Counted from the first letter of the stretch, positions 45,072 to 52,488 are shown. The stretch is 64,000 nt of DNA from Brachybacterium sp036311905 (GCF_036311905.1 NZ_JAZDCH010000002.1:62001-126000); one strand, 5' to 3'. Translations and numbers: made by a program. The notes: generated by a model from the sequence alone, not told the origin.

Positions 45072-45314
45072 ATGACTGAGTCATGGCTGCGGCGCGGGCC
45101 GCACGGCTGGAGCGAGCCCACACCGCCACGCTGCGGCTGCGGCTCGACTCGATACCTCGTCGGATGGGCGGCGTGCCTGTGCGGCGGGGGACCGATGACG
45201 CTCGGGCATCGGACCTGGCACTGCCAAGAGTGCGGGCAGCGCACCGTCATCGGATGCGTGGATGCCGCCCGCGAGGTCATGCCCCGCGATCCGCTCGCGA
45301 TACGGAACTACTGA
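45072..45314 (+). CDS. Small Cys-rich protein (possible zinc ribbon)
   Basis: An 80-residue frame starting MTESWLRRGPHG. It carries CGCGSTRYLVGWAACLCGGG followed by WHCQECGQRTVIGC, giving a CxC-x11-CxC-x13-CxxC-x6-C arrangement. Spacing and Trp/Arg content look like a small zinc-ribbon DNA-binding protein. It is bracketed by the two octamer clusters, which makes a link to them worth testing. No ribosome site is strong, and I have not seen this family, so function and start are tentative. Confidence 0.5.
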   Translation: MTESWLRRGPHGWSEPTPPRCGCGSTRYLVGWAACLCGGGPMTLGHRTWHCQECGQRTVIGCVDAAREVMPRDPLAIRNY

Positions 45315-45339
45315 TGTACTGACTTACTGCACTACTGCA
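45308..45339 (+). repeat. CTACTGCA octamer repeat cluster 2
   Basis: Four octamers in register: CTACTGAT, GTACTGAC, TTACTGCA, CTACTGCA. Same orientation as cluster 1, about 450 bases away, flanking the small Cys-rich gene. Confidence 0.7.
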
Positions 45340-45356
45340 CTCGCTCGGCGCAGTGG

Positions 45357-45971
45357 TCAGCGCAGAACAGGCTGAATCTCCTGGTGCTGACGGTAACACT
45401 CGTGGCCGGGGGTGTCGCCACGGCAGATGCGGGCAACGGTGCTGGCAGAGAGTCCCGTAGCGGGGGCAATCGCTCGGTACGCCCGGCCCTGGGCGCGCGA
45501 GAGCAAGACGGTCTTGTACTGCTCGGGCTTGACGGCGATCGGTCGGCCGGGGCGGTGGCCGCGGTTCCGAGCTGCTTCGAGCCCTGCCATGGTGCGCTCC
45601 CTGATGCGGTCTCGCTCGCGCTGCGCTAGGGCTCCGAGCAGCGTCACCGAGAACATGCCGTCAGCGGTGGAGGTGTCCACGCGCTCGTGCAGCGACTCCA
45701 CTGTGATCCCGCGGGTCGTCAGCTCGTCCAAGGTGAGGATGAGCCGGCTCGTGCGCCGAGAGAGGCGATCGAGGTCGGTCACCACCGGGGTGTCGCCCTC
45801 GGTCAGCACGTCCGACATGAGCCGGTCTAGGACGGGACGGTGTGGCGCTGCTCCCGATGCCGTCTCCTGGTGCAGGTGCTCGGGGAGCACGCCGTGGGCG
45901 GTCAGTGCGTCGATCTGTCGCCCAAGGTTCTGTTAGTCGGTGGAGACCCTGGCGTACCCGTAGCGCGTCAT
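45357..45971 (-). pseudogene. Serine recombinase (resolvase/invertase family) with in-frame stop at codon 13
   Basis: The frame from ATG 45971 reads MTRYGYARVSTD, then TAA (45933-45935), then QNLGRQIDALTAHGVLPEHLHQE and onward to QEIQPVLR at 45357. It is otherwise a normal DNA invertase/resolvase: catalytic Ser10 in ARVSTD, DLDRLSRRTSRL, GMFSVTLLGALAQRERDRIRERT and a C-terminal HTH (ATGLSASTVARICRG). The stop separates Ser10 from the rest of the fold. Restarting at GTG 45890 gives 177 residues without Ser10, so the product should be inactive. One base change would restore it, so the loss looks recent; a sequencing error cannot be excluded. Confidence 0.9.
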
Positions 45972-46098
45972 CGGCTCGCGCCTTCCCGTGTGTCTTAATG
46001 CCGTGAGTCAGAGGACTTCTGGCACAGAACATTATGGCGCGCCGTTATGACTCAGGCCGACCTGCGGCGATCGTCGCTCGCGGCCGGTCGCCGGCTGT

Positions 46099-46246
46099 GT
46101 GCTACTACCGACCGTTTACGGCACAGCCCAGATCACGGCCCGAGCGGCGGGCTACTCGTAGTCCCGCCCTGGGCTGCCCTGACGCGAGGACAGCCTTTCG
46201 GCACGGCGACCGCCAATGAGCGAGCACAGAAAGCCGCCATCTGCCG
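46099..46246 (+). repeat. 148-base direct repeat, copy A
   Basis: Aligns without gaps to 47513-47660, about 84 percent identical by hand count (23 mismatches). Both contain ACCGACCGTTTACGGCACAG and a shared GGGCTGCCCTGACGC core. The pair flanks cmtR-cadD. Confidence 0.85.
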
Positions 46247-46337
46247 TTCACATCCACACCCAGGAGAACAACCGGGCCCAGCTCGTCAGTGATCTGAGTC
46301 TCCTCCGCATACCCGGCGCCGCCTCGATACAGCGTCT

Positions 46338-46352
46338 GCTGTACTGTACAGC
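46338..46352 (+). promoter_or_regulatory. CmtR operator overlapping a leaderless -10
   Basis: A 15-base palindrome (GCTGTAC, T, GTACAGC) three bases before the cmtR start. TACTGT at 46342-46347 inside it is a -10 element exactly seven bases before the GTG at 46355, so repressor binding would cover the core promoter of a leaderless transcript. Confidence 0.75.
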
Positions 46353-46354
46353 TT

Positions 46355-46714
46355 GTGCTGATTATTGCTTCTCGTTTAGACGTGATGAACCGCCTCGGTC
46401 GGGCAATGTCCGATCCGACGCGGTCCCGAATCCTGATGACCTTGCTGGAGCGGCCTGCGTATCCAGCGGAGCTGGCCTCTGATCTGGGGCTGACGCGGTC
46501 GAATGTGTCGAACCATCTGACGTGCCTACGGGACTGCGGCATCGTCGTCGCTGAGCCCGAGGGTCGCCAGATGCGTTACGAGCTCGCCGATCCCCATCTC
46601 GCGCGGGCGATGACCGCGCTCATCGAAGTGACTTTGGCGGTGGATGAGAGCGCGCCGTGCGTCGATCCCGCCTGCTCTGTCCCGGGATGCTGCAGTGCGG
46701 AGGGGCAGGCGTGA
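46355..46714 (+). CDS. cmtR: CmtR-type Cd(II)/Pb(II)-sensing ArsR-family repressor
   Basis: A 119-residue winged-helix repressor. LERPAYPAELASDLG and TRSNVSNHLTCLRDCGIV form the recognition HTH. Cysteines fall at residues 57, 61 and 102 (NHLTCLRDCG; APCVDP), the same numbers as the Cd-binding cysteines of Mycobacterium tuberculosis CmtR. Counting from the GTG at 46355, the distance to the RLGRA motif also equals CmtR. This settles the start over an internal ATG at 46385. Extra cysteines at 107, 112 and 113 are present. It is coupled to cadD by a TGATG overlap, so the pair forms a metal-inducible cadmium unit. Confidence 0.92.
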   Translation: MLIIASRLDVMNRLGRAMSDPTRSRILMTLLERPAYPAELASDLGLTRSNVSNHLTCLRDCGIVVAEPEGRQMRYELADPHLARAMTALIEVTLAVDESAPCVDPACSVPGCCSAEGQA

Positions 46715-47310
46715 TGCTCACTTCGATCCTGCAGGCGATCGGCCTGTTCATCGCAACCAACATCGACGACATCATCGTGCTCTCGCTTTTCTTCGCCCGC
46801 GGCAGAGGGCAACGTGGCACCACGCTCCGGATCCTGGTTGGCCAGTACCTCGGCTTCGCCGCGATTCTGGGCGCCGCGGTCCTGGTGACAGTGGGGGCAG
46901 GAGCCTTCCTTCCCCAGCAGGCCATCCCGTACTTCGGTCTCATCCCGCTGGGCCTAGGAATGTGGGCAGCGTGGAACGCCTGGCGCGGCGACGATGACGA
47001 TGACGACGACGCCAAGATCGAAGGTAAGAACGTGACGATCTTGACCGTCGCGGGAGTCACCTTCGCCAACGGCGGGGACAACATCGGTGTCTACGTTCCG
47101 GTCTTCCTCAGTGTCAGCCCCGCGGCCGTGGTGGCGTATTGCGTGGTGTTCCTCGTCTTGGTGGCAGCCCTGGTGCTGGTGGCCAAGTTCGTCGCGACCC
47201 GTCGGCCGATCGCCGAAGCCCTGGAGCGCTGGGAGCACGTGCTGTTCCCGATCGTGTTGATCGGCCTGGGCATCTTCATCCTCATCAGCGGCGGGGCATT
47301 CGGACTCTGA
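46714..47310 (+). CDS. cadD: CadD-family cadmium resistance transporter
   Basis: A 198-residue inner-membrane protein with five to six hydrophobic helices. The first contains the family signature LFIATNIDDIIVLSLFF, and later blocks include GVTFANGGDNIGVYVPVF and IVLIGLGIFILISGG. An acidic loop of seven Asp near residue 92 separates the two halves. CadD proteins export or sequester Cd(II). Start ATG 46714 overlaps the cmtR stop and follows GGAGGGGC. Together with cmtR it forms a compact cadmium cassette between two direct repeats. Confidence 0.88.
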   Translation: MLTSILQAIGLFIATNIDDIIVLSLFFARGRGQRGTTLRILVGQYLGFAAILGAAVLVTVGAGAFLPQQAIPYFGLIPLGLGMWAAWNAWRGDDDDDDDAKIEGKNVTILTVAGVTFANGGDNIGVYVPVFLSVSPAAVVAYCVVFLVLVAALVLVAKFVATRRPIAEALERWEHVLFPIVLIGLGIFILISGGAFGL

Positions 47311-47512
47311 GGAATTCACCCCCGCGCGGCCGTCGTGGAGGGGTGATGGGCGCGCGGGCGGGATGACCGTCCGGCGGGAGCGGGCAGCGGCGGCGGCAAT
47401 GCCCTGTTCGTTATCGATGCGGTCTACGGGAGCTTTCCGTGCCATAAAGAGCGGTCCTGGCGCAATCCTGATGCGGATGGCTATAGGTCGTGGTTATGAC
47501 ACGCGGTGGCGC

Positions 47513-47660
47513 GTGCAATAACCGACCGTTTACGGCACAGCGCGGATCGTGGCTCGAGCTGCGGGCGACTCGCAGCCCTGCCCTGGGCTGCCCTGACGCA
47601 AGGGCAACCATTCGGCACCGCGACCGCCACTAAGCGAGTACAGAGAGCCGCCATCTACCG
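47513..47660 (+). repeat. 148-base direct repeat, copy B
   Basis: Gap-free partner of 46099-46246; see copy A. Confidence 0.85.
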
Positions 47661-47718
47661 ATCAGATCCACGCCCTATCCGCGACCGCACGATGCGTCTG
47701 CTTGAACTGTCCGGCTGA

Positions 47719-47800
47719 GGTATACCCAGTGGCGCAGATCTGTCGCAAAACGGCCCTGATGAACCCTATCGGCAACCGTAAAAGACTGCTGCGTAACTGT
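47719..47800 (+). repeat. 82-base element flanking the arsenic cluster, copy C1
   Basis: Aligns without gaps to 52407-52488 (65 of 82 bases identical by hand). Conserved blocks are GGTATACC, TGTCGCAAAA, CCCTATCGG, AACCGTAAA and GTAACTGT. Confidence 0.8.
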
Positions 47801-47843
47801 CGCGGTCGGTCTCCCTCTAGTGGGACGTGCTCCGAGGGTGTGC

Positions 47844-48506
47844 TTACGGGGTGGTTGGGGTCTTGTGCGTGAGGATCTCGTCGAGGAGATGGCGGACGCG
47901 GGTGTCGATGTCGTCGCGGATCCGGCGGGCTTGCTCGAGGGTGGTGTCAGCGGGGTCTTGGAGGTCCCAGTCTTCGTAGCGTTTACCGGGGTAGAGCGGG
48001 CAGGCGTCGCCGCAGCCCATGGTGATGACCACGTCGGCTGCGCGGACGACGTCGTCGGTGAGGGGCTTGGGGAAGGCGGCATGGAGGTCGATGCCGATCT
48101 CCTGCATGGCCTCCACGGCGCGCGGGTGAAGGTCGGCGCTGGGTGCGGAGCCGGCGGAGCGGACGTGTACGCGGCCGGCGGCGTGGCGGTTCAGGAGGGC
48201 TGCGGCCATCTGGGAGCGGCCGGCGTTGTGGACGCAGACGAAGAGGACCTCGGGCACGTCGTGAGGGGCCGCGCCTTTGGCCTGCGCGAGGGCGGTCAGT
48301 CGGTCCCGCGCGAAGCGCTCCGTCAACGAGGGCAGGTGCGAGGTGATCCGAGCGGTGCGGGCCAGGGCCGTGTAGGACTCGAAGACGTAGCGCTCAACGG
48401 TCTCCGGGGCGAACACCCCCGTGAAGCGCTGCGCGAGATCCTCGGCGATGGTGTGCAGGACGTGGTCGGCGCTGAGCAGCGCGGGAGTCTCGCGTGAGGG
48501 AGACAT
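47844..48506 (-). CDS. Arsenate reductase-like protein with N-terminal helical extension
   Basis: A 220-residue two-part protein. Residues about 10-75 form a helical domain (LARTARITSHLPSLTERFARDRL) also found fused to arsenate-mycothiol transferases. Residues 85-215 are a low-molecular-weight phosphatase-fold arsenate reductase with the loop VLFVCVHNAGRSQMA (Cys near 92), a RSAGSAPS segment and MGCGDACPLYPGKRYEDWDL carrying further cysteines. It is two bases downstream of a second arsC and in the arsR operon. It probably uses mycothiol and mycoredoxin to reduce arsenate. Confidence 0.88.
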   Translation of the reverse strand: MSPSRETPALLSADHVLHTIAEDLAQRFTGVFAPETVERYVFESYTALARTARITSHLPSLTERFARDRLTALAQAKGAAPHDVPEVLFVCVHNAGRSQMAAALLNRHAAGRVHVRSAGSAPSADLHPRAVEAMQEIGIDLHAAFPKPLTDDVVRAADVVITMGCGDACPLYPGKRYEDWDLQDPADTTLEQARRIRDDIDTRVRHLLDEILTHKTPTTP

Positions 48507-48508
48507 GG

Positions 48509-48946
48509 TCAGTCACCGCGCCCGGGGGTGCCGGCCGGTGCGCCCTGGGGAAGGAGGCTCGCGATGAGCTCCTCGATGCGCGCCTTGATCTCGTCCCGTA
48601 CCGGGCGGACCTCGTCGACACCCTTGCCCGCTGGGTCGTCAAGCTTCCAGTCCTCGTAGCGCTTGCCGGGGTAGTAGGGGCAGGCGTCGCCGCAGCCCAT
48701 GGTGATCACTACATCGGAGGCCTGAACGGACTCGGTGGTGAGGATCTTCGGGGCCTGGTCGGAGATGTCGATACCGACCTCCTCCATCGCGGCCACCGCG
48801 GCGGGGTTGATGGAATCGGCGGGGGTGGAGCCGGCCGAGCGGACCTCGATGCGGTCACCGGCGAGCTCCCGCAGCCAGCCCGCGGCCATCTGGGAGCGGC
48901 CGGCGTTGTGGACGCAGACGAACAGGACACTGGGGCGAGTGGTCAT
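48509..48946 (-). CDS. arsC: Arsenate-mycothiol transferase
   Basis: A 145-residue arsenate reductase of the low-molecular-weight phosphatase fold, the mycothiol-dependent type of actinobacteria. The nucleophile loop FVCVHNAGRSQMAAG has Cys near residue 10 in CX5R, and MGCGDACPYYPGKRYEDWKLDDPAGK near 84 is the family signature. It converts arsenate to an arseno-mycothiol adduct that mycoredoxin resolves to arsenite for Acr3 export. The GGAGG site is clear. Flanked by a longer arsC paralogue and by arsR on the same strand. Confidence 0.93.
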   Translation of the reverse strand: MTTRPSVLFVCVHNAGRSQMAAGWLRELAGDRIEVRSAGSTPADSINPAAVAAMEEVGIDISDQAPKILTTESVQASDVVITMGCGDACPYYPGKRYEDWKLDDPAGKGVDEVRPVRDEIKARIEELIASLLPQGAPAGTPGRGD

Positions 48947-48986
48947 GGGGAGCCTCCAAGAGGTGAGGATGGGTGGGAATTCGGAG

Positions 48987-49349
48987 TCAGGCGAGGTCGA
49001 GGAAGGCGCGCAGCTCGGCGAAGGCGGCGGGGATGAGCGAGTAGTGGGCCCAGCGGCCCCGCTGCTCGCGTGTGAGCAGGCCCGCGTCGACGAGTTTCTT
49101 CATGTGATGGCTGATGGTGGGCTGGCTGATGCCGAGCGGTTCGGTGAGGTCGCAGGCGCACACCGACTCGCAGCCCTGCGCCGCCACGTGCGAGAGCAGG
49201 CGCAGCCGCGTGGGATCCGACAGGGCCTTCAGCAGGCTCGCGATCCGCTCGGCCTCGGCGCTTTCGAGCGGCCCCGCAGACAGCGTGCAGCACCCCTCGG
49301 TGTCGCCGGGCATCCCCGTGGCAGCGTCGAGTTCGATGGTCGTGGTCAT
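48987..49349 (-). CDS. arsR: Arsenic-responsive ArsR repressor
   Basis: A 120-residue winged-helix repressor. The N-terminal Cys pair (GCC, residues 20-21) and CESVCACDLTEPLG (Cys at 60, 64, 66) resemble the As(III) sites of Corynebacterium ArsR proteins, which use an N-terminal Cys pair plus one later Cys. The recognition helix is SQPTISHHMKKLVDAGLL. It probably controls itself, the two arsC genes behind it and, across the divergent promoter, acr3. AAGGTGAGG precedes the ATG. Confidence 0.92.
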   Translation of the reverse strand: MTTTIELDAATGMPGDTEGCCTLSAGPLESAEAERIASLLKALSDPTRLRLLSHVAAQGCESVCACDLTEPLGISQPTISHHMKKLVDAGLLTREQRGRWAHYSLIPAAFAELRAFLDLA

Positions 49350-49363
49350 GGCCTCACCTTACA

Positions 49364-49392
49364 TTGACAGCCTTCGATGTGAAGCATAGTGT
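49364..49392 (+). promoter_or_regulatory. Promoter for acr3
   Basis: TTGACA at 49364-49369 and TAGTGT at 49387-49392 with a 17-base spacer, the best sigma-70 match in the window. It lies in the arsR-acr3 divergent spacer. Confidence 0.85.
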
Positions 49393-49395
49393 TCG

Positions 49396-49413
49396 CATCG
49401 ATATTTGTCGATG
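49396..49413 (+). promoter_or_regulatory. Probable ArsR operator
   Basis: Inverted repeat CATCGA, six bases, TCGATG, immediately downstream of the acr3 -10. Position and symmetry fit an ArsR site. Confidence 0.65.
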
Positions 49414-49430
49414 GAAGGTGTCGGGAGCTG

Positions 49431-50522
49431 ATGAGTACAACGGTCACGGACGTGGAGCAGCCACGGGTGATGAGACAGATGTCCTTCCTGGATCGCTGGT
49501 TGCCGGTGTGGATCATCGCCGCGATGGTGGTCGGTCTGCTGCTGGGGCGGTTCATCCCGGGCCTCGATGTCGCGCTGGAGGCCGTGAAGATCGGCTCGGT
49601 GTCGCTGCCGATCGCGATCGGACTGCTGGTGATGATGTACCCGGTCCTGGCGAAGGTCCGCTACGACGAGACCCGCCGCATCGGCGCCGACAAGCGCCTG
49701 CTGATCTCCTCGCTGGTGCTGAACTGGCTGATCGGCCCGGCCCTGATGTTCGCGCTGGCCTGGATCTTCCTGGCCGACCTCCCGGAGTACCGCACCGGAC
49801 TGATCATCGTCGGGCTCGCGCGATGCATCGCGATGGTGCTGATCTGGAACGACCTCGCCTGCGGCGACCGGGAAGCCGCCGCGGTGCTGGTGGCGATCAA
49901 CTCCGTCTTCCAGGTGATCGCCTTCGGCGCCCTGGGCTGGTTCTACCTCCAGGCGCTGCCGTCCTGGCTGGGCCTTCCGACCACCTCGGCCGAGTTCTCG
50001 ATCGGCGCGATCGTCCTCAGCGTGCTGATCTTCCTCGGCATCCCCCTGGTCGCGGGGTTCTTGACCCGGGTGGTGGGGGAGCGGGTCAAGGGACGCACCT
50101 GGTACGAGGAGCACTTCCTGCCGAGGATCGGCCCGTGGGCCCTGTACGGGCTGCTGTTCACCATCGTGCTGCTGTTCGCCCTGCAGGGCGAAGCGATCAC
50201 CACCAACCCGCTGGACGTGGCCCGGATCGCGCTGCCGCTGCTGGTCTACTTCGTGGTCATGTTCCTCGGCTCGTTCCTGCTCGGACGTGCGATCGGCCTG
50301 AACTACGCGAAGTCCACCACCGTCGCGTTCACCGCCTCGGGCAACAACTTCGAGCTCGCGATCGCGGTCGCGATCGGCACCTTCGGCGTCACCTCCGGAC
50401 AGGCCCTCGCCGGTGTCGTCGGCCCCCTGATCGAGGTACCCGTCCTGGTCACGCTGGTCTACGTGTCCCGGTGGCTGGGGCGGCGGCTCTTCCCCGGAGA
50501 CGCCACCGTCCCCACCCGCTGA
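49431..50522 (+). CDS. acr3: Acr3-family arsenite efflux transporter
   Basis: A 363-residue inner-membrane antiporter with about ten hydrophobic helices. GLARCIAMVLIWNDLACGD near residue 136 carries the conserved functional Cys of Acr3, with NSVFQVIAFG and TASGNNFELAIAVAI as further family blocks. It exports As(III). The start MSTTVTDVEQP at 49431 follows GGGAG. The promoter and operator lie just upstream, divergent from arsR. It is followed by an arsC paralogue and a flavoprotein in one rightward operon. Confidence 0.94.
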   Translation: MSTTVTDVEQPRVMRQMSFLDRWLPVWIIAAMVVGLLLGRFIPGLDVALEAVKIGSVSLPIAIGLLVMMYPVLAKVRYDETRRIGADKRLLISSLVLNWLIGPALMFALAWIFLADLPEYRTGLIIVGLARCIAMVLIWNDLACGDREAAAVLVAINSVFQVIAFGALGWFYLQALPSWLGLPTTSAEFSIGAIVLSVLIFLGIPLVAGFLTRVVGERVKGRTWYEEHFLPRIGPWALYGLLFTIVLLFALQGEAITTNPLDVARIALPLLVYFVVMFLGSFLLGRAIGLNYAKSTTVAFTASGNNFELAIAVAIGTFGVTSGQALAGVVGPLIEVPVLVTLVYVSRWLGRRLFPGDATVPTR

Positions 50523-50543
50523 CCCCCTCTCAAGGAGCACCCG

Positions 50544-50975
50544 ATGATGAGTACGAAGCCCCCCGCGGTCCTGTTCGTTTGCGTGAAGAACGGCGGCAAA
50601 TCCCAGATGGCCGCCGCGCTGATGCGCCACCACGCCGGCGACGCCGTCCAGGTCTACTCCGCCGGCACCCAGCCGGGATCGACGATCAACGCGCAGTCCG
50701 CCGACGCGATCGCGGAGGTCGGTGCGGACATGTCCTCCGCCATCCCGCAGCCGGTCACGCCCGAGCTGCTGCGCAGCGTCGACCAGGTCATCGTCCTCGG
50801 CGAGGAGGCCGTCATCGAGCCGGTCGAGGGGATGACCGCACCGGTCACCACCTGGCACACCGACGAACCCTCCAAGCGTGGCATCGAAGGCATGGAGCGG
50901 ATGCGACTGGTGCGCGACGACATCGACGCCCGCGTCCACGAGCTCCTGGCCGACCTCACTCGATCCTCGAACTGA
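50544..50975 (+). CDS. ArsC1-like arsenate reductase variant
   Basis: A 143-residue low-molecular-weight phosphatase-fold protein resembling Corynebacterium ArsC1 rather than the two arsC genes on the other strand. The nucleophile loop reads FVCVKNGGKSQMAAAL, so the conserved Arg of CX5R is Lys here. HSAGT-like YSAGTQPGSTIN and DEPSKRGIEGMERMRLVRDDID are further family features. The Arg-to-Lys change is the family norm for ArsC1-like proteins as I recall it. The start could be ATG 50544 or the adjacent ATG 50547. Third arsC-like gene of the cluster. Confidence 0.85.
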   Translation: MMSTKPPAVLFVCVKNGGKSQMAAALMRHHAGDAVQVYSAGTQPGSTINAQSADAIAEVGADMSSAIPQPVTPELLRSVDQVIVLGEEAVIEPVEGMTAPVTTWHTDEPSKRGIEGMERMRLVRDDIDARVHELLADLTRSSN

Positions 50976-50999
50976 CCCCTCGGGCGAAGGAGCCTCACC

Positions 51000-52370
51000 A
51001 TGCTCACCACCGCAACCACCGTGCAGCCCATCGTCATCATCGGCGCCGGCCCCATCGGGCTGGCCGCCGCCGCCCACCTCCACGAACGAGGCCTGCCCTT
51101 CCTCGTCCTGGAGGCCGGCCCCTCCGCGGCAGCGGCGATCAGCGACTGGGGACACACCCGCCTCTTCTCCCCCTGGCAGTACAACCTCGATACCGCCGCC
51201 CAGCGACTGCTCGAGGCGAACGGCTGGACCGCGCCGGACAGCGAGGCGCTGCCCACCGGTCAGGAACTGCGCCAGCAGTACCTCGAACCCCTCTCCCAGC
51301 TGCCCGGACTCGTCGAGTCGATCCGGTACGGAGCGCGGGTCACCGCTGTCTCCCGGGTCGGCGTGGACAAGACCCGCACCGCTGGCCGCAACGAGACCCC
51401 GTTCCTGGTCCGCATCCAGACGCCTACCGGGGTCAGCGAGGACATCATCGCCTCCGCCGTGATCGATGCCTCCGGCACCTGGGCCACGCCCAACCCCCTC
51501 GGCCAGGCCGGCCTCCCCGCCGCCGGCGAACACGAGGCGCGCACCGCCGGGCGCATCACCCGGCCCCTGCCCGACGTGCTCGGACGAGACCGCGCCCAGT
51601 TCGCCGGACAGCACGTCATGGTCGTCGGCGCTGGCCACTCGGCCGCCAACTCCCTGCTCGACCTCGCTGAGCACAACCCAGACACCCGGATCACCTGGGC
51701 GCTCCGCGCCGCGGACCCCTCCCGCGTATACGGAGGAGGCGACCAGGACGAACTCGCTGCACGCGGCGCCATCGGCACCCGGCTGCGCCACCTCGTCGAC
51801 TCCGGGCGCATCGAGGTCCAGACGTCCTTCACGATCACGAAGTTCACGCTGGAGAACGCGCTGATCGTCCACGCGAACACCCCGGACGGTGAACGCGCCG
51901 TGACTGTCGATGCACTGATCCCGGCCACCGGCTTCCGACCCGACCTCGCCACCCTCTCCGAGCTCCGCCTGAACCTGGACACCGCGGTCGAGGCCCCCGC
52001 CCAACTGGGCCCGCTCATCGATCCCGAGTTCCACTCCTGCGGCTCCGTCGAACCCCACGGTGAACGCGTCCTCGCCCACCCAGAGAAGAACTTCTACATC
52101 GTCGGTATGAAGAGCTACGGACGCGCCCCCACCTTCCTCATGGCCACCGGCTACGAGCAGGTCCGCTCCATCGCTGCCGCCCTGGCCGGCGACCGCGCCG
52201 CCGCAGACGCCGTCCACCTCGAGCTGCCCGAAACCGGGGTGTGCACCACCGACCTCGGCGGCAGCTGCGACGCCCCCGCAGCCACGACCGACAGTTGCTG
52301 CGCACCGGCGCCCGCCGAGGACACCTGCTGCAGCAGCCCCCAGCCAATCACCCTCACTCTCAGTCGATGA
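51000..52370 (+). CDS. FAD/NAD(P)-dependent flavoprotein of the ars operon (ArsO-like) with Cys-rich tail
   Basis: A 456-residue two-dinucleotide-binding flavoprotein. The FAD loop IIGAGPIGLAAA lies near residue 12, the NADPH loop VVGAGHSAANS near 210 and ALIPATGFRPDL near 300. This is the layout of flavin monooxygenase/thioredoxin-reductase-like proteins found in ars operons (ArsO type). The last 40 residues carry six cysteines in VCTTDLGGSC, SCC and TCC clusters, which could bind As(III). The reaction is unknown; I use ArsO only as a family label. It ends the acr3 operon. Confidence 0.75.
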   Translation: MLTTATTVQPIVIIGAGPIGLAAAAHLHERGLPFLVLEAGPSAAAAISDWGHTRLFSPWQYNLDTAAQRLLEANGWTAPDSEALPTGQELRQQYLEPLSQLPGLVESIRYGARVTAVSRVGVDKTRTAGRNETPFLVRIQTPTGVSEDIIASAVIDASGTWATPNPLGQAGLPAAGEHEARTAGRITRPLPDVLGRDRAQFAGQHVMVVGAGHSAANSLLDLAEHNPDTRITWALRAADPSRVYGGGDQDELAARGAIGTRLRHLVDSGRIEVQTSFTITKFTLENALIVHANTPDGERAVTVDALIPATGFRPDLATLSELRLNLDTAVEAPAQLGPLIDPEFHSCGSVEPHGERVLAHPEKNFYIVGMKSYGRAPTFLMATGYEQVRSIAAALAGDRAAADAVHLELPETGVCTTDLGGSCDAPAATTDSCCAPAPAEDTCCSSPQPITLTLSR

Positions 52371-52406
52371 CCGCCCCAGCGGGACGGCCAATGGGCGTCC
52401 CGCTGG

Positions 52407-52488
52407 GGTATACCTAGTGCGACAGATGTGTCGCAAAAGTGCACTTTTGGGCCCTATCGGGAACCGTAAACGACCGCTCAGTAACTGT
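52407..52488 (+). repeat. 82-base element flanking the arsenic cluster, copy C2
   Basis: Second copy of the element at 47719-47800, same orientation, 37 bases after the flavoprotein stop. Here the TGCGACA-GATG-TGTCGCA part is a perfect 7-bp inverted repeat; it is degenerate in copy C1. Confidence 0.8.

Larger units (their letters stand above)
45972..46354. other. Non-coding spacer with direct repeat copy A
   Basis: A 383-base region between the recombinase remnant and cmtR. It holds the first copy (46099-46246) of the 148-base repeat described separately, and the cmtR operator at its right end. I see no gene. Confidence 0.6.
47311..47843. other. Non-coding spacer with repeat copy B and element copy C1
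   Basis: A 533-base region without a convincing gene. It contains direct repeat B (47513-47660) and, just after, the first copy of an 82-base element (47719-47800) whose second copy follows the arsenic cluster. Confidence 0.6.

Noticed and set aside
44855..45079. Plus-strand frame starting in octamer cluster 1
   Set aside because: Arg-rich, no motif, no ribosome site; likely chance.
49359..52436. 1025-codon minus-strand frame
   Set aside because: Antisense of acr3, arsC and the flavoprotein; the product is Gly/Asp/Val-rich with no motif.
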